From Bryobacterales bacterium (GTDB taxonomy: Bacteria > Acidobacteriota > Terriglobia > Bryobacterales > UBA6623), in NCBI GenBank assembly GCA_022823865.1, contig JAJEHF010000172.1, forward strand, positions 1 to 39,011: 39,011 nt of DNA. Reading direction: 5' to 3'. Below the pieces are notes generated by a model. That model worked only from the letters and a program-made list of their open reading frames with translations, did not search any database and was not told the DNA's origin. Every line of letters begins with the position of its first letter. Positions within the stretch are counted from its first letter, which is position 1. Of this stretch, positions 9,343 to 18,013 are shown piece after piece. Made by a program: the position numbers and the translations under genes.

Positions 9343-9588
9343 CGACCTATCCCTGACTAACGTAATTCGGTGGATCGCGATGCGGCGGGAGCCTTCATTA
9401 GGCAGGCGCATCACGCTGATAGCAGACATGAAGCGAGAGCCGAGCCGCCTTCCAGGCCGCACTGCAGGCTGGATCAGCGGCCTCAGCGTGTGGATGCGGT
9501 CTCCCTCGGGATCGCAAGGCCCGTGGCAGCAAGTGGGTCACCTGACCGGTACGGGCATGACGGTGTCGCTGAGCCGAAAATTGGTAGC

Positions 9589-10758
9589 ATGTCGCCGGTC
9601 ATGACCTTGACTCGTCGAACATTCGCAATCGGGTTGCTGCCGGGATTTGTTGGCGCCCAAGAAGGGCACTTCCATCAAAGTCCCGTATTCGCGGCGGGCG
9701 ACCACGGCTACCACACGTTTCGTATACCGGCGCTGCTACTGACCGGCGGCGGGGTGCTGCTGGCGTTCGCCGAGGGCCGCCGTGGCGGCCGGGGCGACAG
9801 CGGCGCTATCGATCTTGTCTTGAAGCGCTCGACCGACTCCGGCGCGACTTGGTCCGACCTCCAGGTTGTCTGGAGGGACGGATCCAACACGTGCGGGAAT
9901 CCCTGCCCGGTAGTCGACAGTCGAACCGGTCGGATCCTGCTGCCCATGACCTGGAACCCCGGAGAGGACCACGGGCGCGAACTGCACAGCGGGACCGGCA
10001 GCGGCACGCGCCGAGTGTACTTGGCCTACTCCGATGACGAGGGAGCGAGCTGGTCGTCGGCACGCGAAATCACGGGCCAGGCTAAGCGGTCCGATTGGTG
10101 GTGGTATGCCACCGGCCCGGGTGTGGCCATCCAGATCCGGAACGGCGAGCACGCGGGAAGAATCGTGGTACCGGCCAACCACACCTCGAAGACGGATGGG
10201 TACGCCGCGCACGCCATCCTTTCCGATGACGGCGGCGAGAACTGGAGGATGAGTTCCGTCATCGCTCCGGCCTGTAACGAGAGCCAGGTCGTGGAGCTGT
10301 CTGACGGGCGGTTGATGATGAACAGCCGCAACCAGTCCTTCACGAACGAAGAGCGCACGGGCTACCGCGCGATCGCGTTCAGTTCTGACGGCGGCGAGAC
10401 CTGGACTCCTCCGCAGCCGGATGCGCATCTGGGCGATCCCCAGGTCCAGGCCAGCCTGATTCGGTATGCCTGGCCGGGCGATGGCGGCCCGGGCAGACTC
10501 CTGTTTTCGAATCCCGCTCCCGCGATCTCGCGGGAACGCGGCCGGCGGATTCGCATGACCGTGCGCTCGAGCCTGGACGACGGCCGCACTTGGCCCACGG
10601 AGCGGTTGATCCATGAGGGTCCCACAGCGTATTCGAGCCTGGCCCGACTGCACGATGGTTCGGTGGGCTTGCTCTATGAAGCCGGGAGCGAGGGGCCGTA
10701 CGAAGCCATCCAGCTTGCGAGCTTCTCGATTGCCTGGCTTGACGGCCGAACGGGCTGA
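9589..10758 (+). CDS. Tat-exported exo-alpha-sialidase (GH33-like)
   Basis: The product has about 389 residues. A twin-arginine signal (TLTRRTFAIGLLPG) is followed by the hallmark FRIP motif (residues 44-47), whose Arg binds the sialate carboxylate. Five Asp boxes follow (STDSGATW, SDDEGASW, SDDGGENW, SSDGGETW, SLDDGRTW), and LLYEAG near the C-terminus supplies the likely nucleophilic Tyr/Glu environment. The family releases terminal sialic acids from glycoconjugates by a retaining mechanism. ATG 9601 is an alternative start; the open frame to 9370 adds non-conserved sequence. A downstream Gfo/Idh/MocA gene on the same strand begins after 153 bp. Unlike the BNR protein at 410-2299, this one has no carbohydrate-binding module. 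Confidence 0.88.
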   Translation: MSPVMTLTRRTFAIGLLPGFVGAQEGHFHQSPVFAAGDHGYHTFRIPALLLTGGGVLLAFAEGRRGGRGDSGAIDLVLKRSTDSGATWSDLQVVWRDGSNTCGNPCPVVDSRTGRILLPMTWNPGEDHGRELHSGTGSGTRRVYLAYSDDEGASWSSAREITGQAKRSDWWWYATGPGVAIQIRNGEHAGRIVVPANHTSKTDGYAAHAILSDDGGENWRMSSVIAPACNESQVVELSDGRLMMNSRNQSFTNEERTGYRAIAFSSDGGETWTPPQPDAHLGDPQVQASLIRYAWPGDGGPGRLLFSNPAPAISRERGRRIRMTVRSSLDDGRTWPTERLIHEGPTAYSSLARLHDGSVGLLYEAGSEGPYEAIQLASFSIAWLDGRTG

Positions 10759-10911
10759 CGCGGGGCCGCCGGGAGGGACGTCTCTGACCCGAGGCTCCGG
10801 CGACCGCCGCAGCGAGTCCGCGCACCGCCTCCAACTCGCGGGTGAGTCGGTCGGGGGTTACCCTATTGCTGGACCTGCCAGCGCGGCGATCCAATGATCG
10901 GAGGTTAGACC

Positions 10912-12135
10912 GTGGAATCACGACGGGAATTCTTGGGCCATCGCCTGCTTGACAGTGCTGCTCTCGCTGCCGCGGCGGCCCTGCCCGCTGGACTGCCCGC
11001 GCAAACCGAGTCGTCTCGCAAGATTCGTATCGGAGTGGTCGGAGGGGGCTTCGGCACATACTTCTCCTGGCACGAGCATCCAAACTGCACGGTGGCAGCC
11101 GTCACCGACTTGAGGGCCGACCGGCGCGACAAGCTTCAGACGACCTATCGGTGTGACACCGTATACAACTCCCTGGAAGAGATGCTCCAGCGCCCCGAAG
11201 CCCTGGACGCTGTCGCAGTCTTCAGCGGAGCGCCAGACCATTTCCGCCACGTCTCGATGTGCATGGAGCGCGGGCTCCACGTGATCTCTGCCGTGCCTGC
11301 GGTGATGACGCTCGAGGAGGCGGATGGGCTCCGGGATGTGAAGGAACGGACCGGGTTGCGGTACATGATGGCTGAAACCAGCTACTACAGGCAGCCCGCC
11401 ATCTACGCACGCAACCTGCATGGCGAGGGCGGCTTCGGGGAGATCTTCTATTCCGAACTCGAGTACTACCACGACCGCGGTGACCTGGATGCGCTGCTCA
11501 CCAACAAGACCACTCGCCACTACGAGCCCGATGGGTCACGCTCCTGGCGCTGGGGCCTGCCGCCGATGCACTACCCCACCCACTGCTTGGGTTTCTTGGT
11601 CGGCGTGACGCGAGAACGTATCGAGCGGGTTTCGTGCCTTGGCTGGGGAGGCAAGCATGAGTGGCTGGACAACAACCGCTACGACAATCCGTTTTGGAGC
11701 CAGTCCGCGCTGATGCAGACCAACCGCGGCCACATGACGCGCTGCAATGTTTTCTGGATGGTGGGAGGCCACGGGGAAAGGGCCCGCTGGTACGGCGAGA
11801 AAGGGTCCCTGCTCATGGAGGTGAGAGGACTTCACGACGATGCCTGGGTGTCGCGGTCGACGGTCCTCGACGGGCGCGAACGCACCGAGATACTGGAGAT
11901 TCCGGATTACTGGAAGAGCGACATGCTGCCGCCTTTGATGCGGCACGGGAGCGGCCACGACGGCAGCCACCCGTTCCTTGCGGCGGAATTCGTCAACGCT
12001 CTCGTCGACGACCGGGAGCCGGTGATCGACGTATACGAATCTCTGGCGATGACGGTGCCGGGTATCGTCGCGCACCAGTCGTCGCTCAAGAACGGTGAGC
12101 AACTTGCCGTGCCGAGTTTCGATCGCTCGGGCTGA
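10912..12135 (+). CDS. Tat-exported Gfo/Idh/MocA-family oxidoreductase
   Basis: This 407-residue protein has a textbook Tat motif (SRREFLG) and an Ala-rich hydrophobic stretch ending at LPAQ. A Rossmann NAD(P)-binding start, IRIGVVGGGFGTYFSW, follows, and then a C-terminal Gfo/Idh/MocA domain with MHYPTHCLG and HGSGHDGSH. The YPTH and His/Asp-rich segments resemble GH109-type glycosidases, which use NAD+ transiently in an elimination/hydration mechanism, but plain sugar dehydrogenase activity is equally possible. The start is GTG with GGAGG (10900-10904) 7 nt upstream. Tat export fits prior folding with the cofactor. It follows the GH33-like sialidase and may act on the next sugar of the same glycan. 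Confidence 0.85.
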   Translation: MESRREFLGHRLLDSAALAAAAALPAGLPAQTESSRKIRIGVVGGGFGTYFSWHEHPNCTVAAVTDLRADRRDKLQTTYRCDTVYNSLEEMLQRPEALDAVAVFSGAPDHFRHVSMCMERGLHVISAVPAVMTLEEADGLRDVKERTGLRYMMAETSYYRQPAIYARNLHGEGGFGEIFYSELEYYHDRGDLDALLTNKTTRHYEPDGSRSWRWGLPPMHYPTHCLGFLVGVTRERIERVSCLGWGGKHEWLDNNRYDNPFWSQSALMQTNRGHMTRCNVFWMVGGHGERARWYGEKGSLLMEVRGLHDDAWVSRSTVLDGRERTEILEIPDYWKSDMLPPLMRHGSGHDGSHPFLAAEFVNALVDDREPVIDVYESLAMTVPGIVAHQSSLKNGEQLAVPSFDRSG

Positions 12136-12219
12136 ACTGGCGCCCACAGAAATCTGCGAGAGGTCGGGCGGGTCGGCGGCTGTCGATACGGGAGGTTCTC
12201 GGGAGGACAGGCAGGCGCT

Positions 12220-12239
12220 GCCGCTGCTTGCAAAGCGGC
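12220..12239. terminator. Possible hairpin between convergent genes
   Basis: GCCGCT (12220-12225) pairs with AGCGGC (12234-12239) across an 8-nt loop, in the 150-bp gap between convergent genes. There is no U tract, so intrinsic termination is only a suggestion. Confidence 0.2.
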
Positions 12240-12285
12240 GGTCCAGAATTCTTCGCTAGCGTCCTGGGATGGCCCGCGGATTGAA

Positions 12286-13437
12286 TCAGCGCGCCTCGCC
12301 GGCGGGGCCGATCACGCCCAGGTTTGACCACTCGTCGAGCTGGTTCCTGATAGCATCCGCGGCGGTTGCATCGGGGTTGAGCTCGAGAAATTGCCGGAAG
12401 TGGTTTGCGGACGACCGAAAGTCCCCGTAGTTCGCATAGGCGGATCCTAGGAACTGGTGGGCCTGCGGATAGGTGGACGTCGCCCCTCTCTCGATCAGCT
12501 CCAACGACTTCTCGATGCACTGCTCGTTATTTCCGGTGCGCAGGTATGCGCCGGCAACATAGAATCTAACGTCGTTAAGATTGCCGTTAATCTCCAGTGC
12601 TTTTTCCCCCATTTCGATCGCGCCGGCTAGGTCGCCAGACCCGACCAGCAACGGCACGATGCGCGTGTAGACGGGATAGAGATACGGGTCGCCATCCACT
12701 GCCTGTCTGTATGCGTCCAATGCATCCTCGGGCATCCCAAGGCTCTCCCGGACCTGGCCCAGAAGTTTCCAGGCGGCCGCGAAGCTCGGGTCCACTTCCA
12801 CTGCTGACTCCAGGCGCGCGGCTATCTTGCGCAGGTTTGGGCGCGGTTTGCCGACTTGCTTCAGTGCCCATTCGTACGACTGCAAGGCCTTCTTCGGCGC
12901 GCGGGCAATTGAGGGGCTGATGGTATGCCCCAAGATGCCTTCAGCCCTTGAGAGGACGACCTCGCCGACGTCGGGGCTGTCGAATATCGATCGAATGCCG
13001 AGCTGGATCTCGGATGACTGATGGCCCGGAAGCTCGGCGCGCACGACGCAGTTGGACATGTTGACAACGCCGAGGTGGTTGGGCTGGGGCACGCCCAAAG
13101 CTTGGGATGAAATCTGCGTGGCGTCGACCGACCCGCTGCCCCTGCCTGACAGCTCGATGTCGAAGGCACCCTCGGGCCCGACCTGGTCGGTAGCGCGAGT
13201 AAAACCGCCGCAGACGAGTTCTATGATTGTCTCCTTGGGCACCACGCCACCATTACTCATCTGCACGGATCCCGAAATGTACGCAGTCATTTCCGGGTCG
13301 GGCGGAAGCAAGGCAATGGGTTCAGCGGTGGGATCCGCGGCGATGCCCGTGGGATCCCTCGCCAACTGGGCTGTCAGCGGCTGCGAGAGAAGCACGGTGG
13401 CCGCTGCTAGCACCAAGACCGATCCCGTCGCTGCCAT
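12286..13437 (-). CDS. Exported TPR protein with carboxypeptidase-like N-terminal region
   Basis: The product has 383 residues with a Sec signal peptide (VLVLAAATVLLSQPLTAQ). Residues ~50-145 look like a carboxypeptidase-regulatory-type beta sandwich (MTAYISGSVQMSNGGVVPK, then GPEGAFDIEL and VRAELPGHQS). About five TPR units follow, for example AAWKLLGQVRESLGMPEDAL, and PQAHQFLGSAYANYGDFRSS. This architecture is common in exported proteins of Acidobacteriota (Solibacteres) and supports that affiliation. TPRs mediate protein contacts; no enzymatic motif is present. AAGGA lies 8 nt before the ATG. It is monocistronic, with 254 bp separating it from the upstream sulfatase operon. Confidence 0.8.
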   Translation of the reverse strand: MAATGSVLVLAAATVLLSQPLTAQLARDPTGIAADPTAEPIALLPPDPEMTAYISGSVQMSNGGVVPKETIIELVCGGFTRATDQVGPEGAFDIELSGRGSGSVDATQISSQALGVPQPNHLGVVNMSNCVVRAELPGHQSSEIQLGIRSIFDSPDVGEVVLSRAEGILGHTISPSIARAPKKALQSYEWALKQVGKPRPNLRKIAARLESAVEVDPSFAAAWKLLGQVRESLGMPEDALDAYRQAVDGDPYLYPVYTRIVPLLVGSGDLAGAIEMGEKALEINGNLNDVRFYVAGAYLRTGNNEQCIEKSLELIERGATSTYPQAHQFLGSAYANYGDFRSSANHFRQFLELNPDATAADAIRNQLDEWSNLGVIGPAGEAR

Positions 13438-13691
13438 AAACGTGTCCTTTCGCCCCTAGCAGCCCGGCTTGGACCACTCTCGGCTCGCAAGCGGCACGCG
13501 GTGGCATGGTCTCCGCCGGTTCGGGCATGCGCCCGAATCAGGCTGGAGCAAGCGGGCAACTGTGGCGATTATAGACCCTCGGCTCCACCGGCGGACTCTC
13601 GGCCGCGCCGGGTTTAGTGCCTTGTGACGCCCTTGCCTCTATCTTGGCGGGCGGGGGCGGCGGGGAGCTCCGGCGAGTGATGCTGCCAGGC

Positions 13692-15086
13692 TTAGCCCAT
13701 GTATCTCCGGCCTAGCTTCACAGCCAGCGCATCTCCGTGCTGGTCGCCCCACTTGGCGAGCCTCCCCGCGAGTTCCATTACGACGTCCTGCCGCTCTGAA
13801 AAAAGGTTGTTCGTCTCGCCGGGATCGTTCTCCATGTCGTACAACTCGTCAACACGCTTGTCAGGCCTCGGCGCAAAGTCGCGCAGGATCAGTTTCCAGC
13901 GCTCGCTGCGCAGGGCCCGTTCTTCGAACAGGATCCCGTCGATGCCTCGTTGCGCTATGTTCTGGATGACGATCTCCCGTTTCCATTCGTCTTGTCCGCT
14001 GAGCAGATCGGGGATCAGGCTGCGGTCCTCGTATTCCTCGTCGAGCCTGCCGTAGAGGCCGGCTGCATGCATGATTGTCGGCATGAGGTCCACGGAACTG
14101 ACGCCGGACTGCCAGACGAGCCCGGCGGGCAGGACCCTGGGGTAGTGCATGATCAGCGGCAGGCGGGCGGCTTCGTCGTATGAAATGCTCATGCCGGCCA
14201 CTGTGCCAAGGCGATCGATCCACGTCCTGCCGTGCTCGGTGGTGAGGATGATGAACGTGTTGTCGAGGACGTTGTTGCGGCGCAGCGCATCGATCATTCG
14301 CCCGATCTCTTCATCGAGCGCCGTGACTGAAGCGTAGTACTCCTCATGCTCGACGTTCTTGCCCTCGTAAGGTTCATGGAACCTCTTCGGGGGGTTGTTC
14401 GGCTCGTGCGGCGAGTAGTAGGACTGGTACAGGAAAAAGGGCCGATCAGCGTTCTCGTCGATAAACTCGATGGCATGGTCGGTCTGAATGGTGGGCCTGT
14501 AGGGTGACTTGAAGGGCTCGCCGAGCCAGTGGTGGATCTGCGAGTTGAAGCTCTTCCAGACATCGAAGAACCCCGGGTTCCTTTCTCCCAGGTGCCACTT
14601 GCCAATATGCGCCGTGCGGTAGCCGGCGTTATTGAGGAAGTGCGGAAAGTTGTCCCACATGGCGAATCGCGGATCGCCGAATGGATCGGGAATGGGCTCC
14701 TGGTAGACGTTGTTCGACCCGTTCGGCACGTAGGGATAGGTGTTCTTCCGCATGCCGTGCTCGTGCGGGTACTTGCCCGTGAGAATCGAGGCGCGATTGG
14801 GTCCGCACAATGGCTGCGGGGCGTAGCAATTGTCGAACCGGACGCCGTCTGCCGCCAGTCGATCGATGTTCGGCGTGTGGACATCCGAGCGGCCGTATGC
14901 GCCGATCGCGTCCCGGCGGCACTTGTCCAGAAGGATGAACAGGAAGTTCGGAGGGTTTCGGCCGCTGCCCGGCCCGGCAGCCGACCCGGCCTGTGCGAAG
15001 GCCCGCTGGGCCGCCGATGCGCTCCCGAGTATTCCCAGGCTTCCGAGTGCGCCGAGAATCGAGCGGCGCCTAACTGATCGAGGCAT
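13692..15086 (-). CDS. Tat-exported type I sulfatase
   Basis: This 464-residue sulfatase carries a twin-arginine signal (SVRRRSILG) and the formylglycine motif C94-G-P-N-R98 in LCGPNRASILTGKYPH. The first metal-site segment reads LLDKCRRDAIGAYG, so D54 is followed by Lys where most sulfatases have Asp. Some relatives carry Gln there, so this does not prove inactivity. WHLGERNPGF, YSPHEPNNPP and LTTEHGRTW fit the remaining active-site loops. The substrate is unknown. GGGGAG precedes the ATG. The GH109-like gene ends 12 nt upstream, so the two are co-transcribed. Confidence 0.88.
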   Translation of the reverse strand: MPRSVRRRSILGALGSLGILGSASAAQRAFAQAGSAAGPGSGRNPPNFLFILLDKCRRDAIGAYGRSDVHTPNIDRLAADGVRFDNCYAPQPLCGPNRASILTGKYPHEHGMRKNTYPYVPNGSNNVYQEPIPDPFGDPRFAMWDNFPHFLNNAGYRTAHIGKWHLGERNPGFFDVWKSFNSQIHHWLGEPFKSPYRPTIQTDHAIEFIDENADRPFFLYQSYYSPHEPNNPPKRFHEPYEGKNVEHEEYYASVTALDEEIGRMIDALRRNNVLDNTFIILTTEHGRTWIDRLGTVAGMSISYDEAARLPLIMHYPRVLPAGLVWQSGVSSVDLMPTIMHAAGLYGRLDEEYEDRSLIPDLLSGQDEWKREIVIQNIAQRGIDGILFEERALRSERWKLILRDFAPRPDKRVDELYDMENDPGETNNLFSERQDVVMELAGRLAKWGDQHGDALAVKLGRRYMG

Positions 15087-15098
15087 GATCTTCTCCCC

Positions 15099-16427
15099 TT
15101 ATCCCCACTGCCAGCGCAGCTCGAACTTCGGATTCGTCTTCCACTTGCCCCTGGTGAAATCCGGCATCTCCAGCGACTTGGACTTGCCAGCGATCGATTG
15201 CTCGCTCAGGGGCCCGATTGCGCTCCAAGTCACAGCGTCAACGATCGACACCGGAGGCGGGGTGCCTTCGCGCAGGCTCTCGGTCCAGCCGCGCAGCTCC
15301 ATCCAGTCGGCGCCGCCGTGCCCGAACTGGAGCGCCCGCTCGCTGTACATCTTCCATATGGGATGGTCGAACTCGTCGAGGAACGGGTTCAGCGAGTGCC
15401 ACCCACGGGCATCCGGGGCCTTGCCGTCCCAATGCCGCTCCTGCAGCCAGACCGAGCCCTCCCCGGGGAATGGCCAGCGAACCATGCCCTTGGTGCCTTG
15501 GTACTTGTGTGCGTCATCGCGCGGATGCCAGCTTTGGATGTCGTGGAAGTTCAATGCCGTGCGGCCGTCCTCCAGTTGCAACAGGACGGTCGTGCGATCG
15601 GAGTTGACGAAGGCGCGTTTCGCGTTCGGGTGATCGGGCCCCCAGCGGTCTGCGGCGTACTGGTTCATTCCCCGAGAGACACCACCCATCGCGAGCACCG
15701 ACTCGATGCGCGTGCCGCGGTTGATGTCCATCAACATCGCGACCGGGGCGAACTGGTGCGTGGGGTACAGGTTTCCGTTGCGGGTCACCGAGTGCTCCCC
15801 GCGCCACTTCAGGTCGCCCTTGTCCGCGAACCGCGTGTCGAACATGACAGCCCGCACGTCGTGGCCGTACCCGGATTCGCAATAGATGATCTCTCCCAGC
15901 AGGCCGGCGCGCATGATGTTCAGCACCGCCAGGGGCTCGCGGCGGTACACCCAGTTCTCGAGCATGGTGGCGGAGACGCCCGTCCGCTCGGCCGTTTCAA
16001 CAAGCTGCCAGCATTCGTCGATCGTGATGGCGGCCGGGACCTCGATGGCGGCAGCCTTTCCTGCTTCGAGGGCGGCGACAGCCATGGGCGCGTGCCACTC
16101 CCAAGGCGTCGCGACAATCACGCCGTCCAGGTCTTCGCTGTCGAGGAGGCGAAGGTAATCCTCGGGGCCACGCGCGTAGATCGCAGGCGGCGGTTTCCCG
16201 GCGTCCTGGCAGAGCTTGCGAGCTCTCGCCGTCGCATTGTCGTCGGGATCGCAGATCGCCGGGACTTCGACTCCCGAAAGATCGAGCAGCGGCCGCAGCA
16301 GGGATGTCCCGCGCGAGCCCGCGCCCAGGATTCCCACGCGGACAGGCGCCTCGGCGGCCCGCGCCTCGGCGGCGGCAAGGGCGGCGGCCACGCCCACGAA
16401 TGTGCGTCGGTCGATTGTGTTTTCCAT
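15099..16427 (-). CDS. GH109-like Tat-exported oxidoreductase-fold glycosidase
   Basis: The 442-residue protein has a Tat-like signal (DRRTFVGVAAALAAA) and a Rossmann motif (VRVGILGAGSRG). Its C-terminal domain has features seen in GH109: EVPAAITIDECW, SGYGHDVR, YPTHQFAP and GHGGADWMEL. GH109 enzymes are NAD-dependent alpha-N-acetylgalactosaminidases that need no net redox, so a role in removing GalNAc from sulfated or sialylated O-glycans is plausible but inferred. It is first in an operon with the sulfatase 12 nt downstream. Other Gfo/Idh/MocA activities cannot be excluded from sequence alone. Confidence 0.82.
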   Translation of the reverse strand: MENTIDRRTFVGVAAALAAAEARAAEAPVRVGILGAGSRGTSLLRPLLDLSGVEVPAICDPDDNATARARKLCQDAGKPPPAIYARGPEDYLRLLDSEDLDGVIVATPWEWHAPMAVAALEAGKAAAIEVPAAITIDECWQLVETAERTGVSATMLENWVYRREPLAVLNIMRAGLLGEIIYCESGYGHDVRAVMFDTRFADKGDLKWRGEHSVTRNGNLYPTHQFAPVAMLMDINRGTRIESVLAMGGVSRGMNQYAADRWGPDHPNAKRAFVNSDRTTVLLQLEDGRTALNFHDIQSWHPRDDAHKYQGTKGMVRWPFPGEGSVWLQERHWDGKAPDARGWHSLNPFLDEFDHPIWKMYSERALQFGHGGADWMELRGWTESLREGTPPPVSIVDAVTWSAIGPLSEQSIAGKSKSLEMPDFTRGKWKTNPKFELRWQWG

Positions 16428-16723
16428 GGGTTGAATTGATGGCTTCGTCAGTGGCGAGCCGCGTCCGGCTCCATGGTACAGCGCATATTGCCCGGTTCGG
16501 GATCCGAACTTCGCCGAGACCGCCTCGCGGGCGCAACCCGCTGCCGCCCACGTACTGCTACCTCAAGCCGCGGTACCTGCCGGTCGAGCTGGGCTACTTC
16601 CAAGCCGTGGACGAGGGGAAGCTGTAGAGCGAAATAGGGAAGGGGAGCGGACGTGTCATTCGGCGGCGTCGCGGGCGGCTGGATCCGCCGACCGGCTGAG
16701 CGCCATTCGATGGCACGACCCCC

Positions 16724-17596
16724 TCAGGACTCGCCGTCCGTCCCGCCCGCTTGGCCGCTTTCGAGACTGGCAAGCTGCGCGCGCAACCGGGCGACTTCCG
16801 CCTCGGCGTCCTGCCTTGCCGAAGTCTCCGCACGATGCGCCCGTTCTGCGTCGCGCCGCGCCCGGTCTGCCTCCTGCCGCCCGCGTTCTGCCTTGTGCCG
16901 CTCACGCTCTGCAGCCTGTCGCCCGCGCTCGGCCGCTTCTCGCCCGCGCTCCGCTGCTTCTCGCCCACGTTCCGACTCTTCGAACGTCAGCAGGTCCTGC
17001 CCTGTCTTGGGATCCCGGAACCGCAGCAGATGAGAACTGCCCGGCCGCTCGTCCACCCGCACGTCCAAGCCTAGGACTTCGCTGCGGATCGATCCGTCCG
17101 GCCTCGTCCTCAGCGGCTTGTATCCCAATCCCCGCAACGCTCCCCCCTCGAGGCGCGCCCCTTCCCGCTTGGCCCCTTTCAGCGACCCGGTAGGGTGAAA
17201 CCGCCAGTACTCCTCCACGCCGATCGAGGCGTACAAGGCCCGCTTGTCCCGGCAATCGCGATCCTCGGTCGAAAGCGAGGCCACCTCCAACACAAGCGTC
17301 GGCGGCCGACCAGCCTCCCAGAGCTTGTAGGAATACTCTGGCATCGCCTCCAGTCCCCGTGCCACGAACAGGTCCAGCGTGACCCGCTTGGTGTTGTCGC
17401 CCTCTTGGTAGTAAAGGAAGATGCTCGCCCCCACTTGAACACGATCATCTCGCGCGAACCAATTTCGCAGCGTCGCCAGCGCATACAGGATTGCGTCGCC
17501 GTGCTTAGGCAGTTCGGCTATCATCTTGCCGTCCGAGAACGGGTACTCGACGGCTGCCGGGGGCGGTGCCGTGGCTGGTGCTGTGGTGCTGGCCAT
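16724..17596 (-). CDS. Uma2-family PD-(D/E)XK nuclease-like protein with coiled-coil tail
   Basis: The product has 290 residues. The Uma2 core covers residues ~15-200 and shows D75 in VTLDLFVARG, E104 in LVLEVAS, then STEDRDCRDKRALYASIGVEE with K118 as the likely lysine. That is the usual Uma2 arrangement. Residues ~206-280 form a highly charged seven-residue repeat (REAAERG and variants) predicted to be a long coiled coil. Uma2 proteins occur in many copies in cyanobacteria and some environmental phyla. A restriction-like or transposon-related nuclease role is assumed but unproven. The left window edge holds the tail of a probable paralogue. Confidence 0.82.
   Translation of the reverse strand: MASTTAPATAPPPAAVEYPFSDGKMIAELPKHGDAILYALATLRNWFARDDRVQVGASIFLYYQEGDNTKRVTLDLFVARGLEAMPEYSYKLWEAGRPPTLVLEVASLSTEDRDCRDKRALYASIGVEEYWRFHPTGSLKGAKREGARLEGGALRGLGYKPLRTRPDGSIRSEVLGLDVRVDERPGSSHLLRFRDPKTGQDLLTFEESERGREAAERGREAAERGRQAAERERHKAERGRQEADRARRDAERAHRAETSARQDAEAEVARLRAQLASLESGQAGGTDGES
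16921..16983. repeat. 21-bp tandem repeat inside the coiled-coil coding region
   Basis: About three degenerate copies of a 21-nt unit beginning GCCCGCGCTC lie head to tail, encoding the seven-residue coiled-coil repeat. Copy number could vary by slippage without breaking the frame. Confidence 0.6.
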
Positions 17597-18013
17597 GTCG
17601 GTGTCCGCCGTGTTTCCGCTTCTGCCAAGCGTAGCCTAGCAGGCTTCCATGCAGGCCGAGGCGCCGTCGCGGGCCGCTGACGTCAATCAGGATCGAGGCG
17701 GGGCTGCGGAGCCAGCGCGGACACGCAATCGTACCCCGAGAACGGGCGACGCTGCTCAAGGGCGTTGAACCCAGTGTCTGCTTTGGCCGAGCGCTAGTGG
17801 CGTCAGCTCCGCCTTGGGTCGGGCTATTGGCGGGTGATGCTGAACGGGGACTTGCAGCGGTCGGATCCGGGCGCTGCGCTGGCATTCGCGTCCGGATGTC
17901 AATTCGAGAGCAAGAATCGGGTTGCGCGGCTACGGGGCGCACGCCAAGATTGCGATTGCGGCTATCAGTCCACGACTGCGGCCGGCGATACGATGGCGGG
18001 AGGCAGGAACATC
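17597..18013. other. Spacer between divergent Uma2 and Ada genes
   Basis: No gene is convincing here. The Ada frame stays open upstream to an ATG at 17834, but the extra residues do not resemble Ada. Promoters for both divergent genes must lie within this stretch; no clear consensus boxes were recognised. Confidence 0.35.

Noticed and set aside
15198-16439. Long plus-strand open frame (413 codons) opposite the GH109-like gene
   Set aside because: It is a shadow of the GC-rich coding strand; composition is Arg/Val/Pro-biased and no conserved motif is present. Similar long antisense frames at 5082-6029, 9736-10653, 23792-24985, 25465-26493 and 28325-29500 were dropped for the same reason.
16440-16627. 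Plus-strand fragment ending YLKPRYLPVELGYFQAVDEG
   Set aside because: It reads like a protein C-terminus, but no upstream coding sequence, start or known family could be attached. It may be a gene scrap, with too little support to annotate.
16921-16983. Short tandem repeats considered as CRISPR or satellite
   Set aside because: Unit is 21 bp with no spacers and is fully explained by coiled-coil coding in the Uma2 gene.
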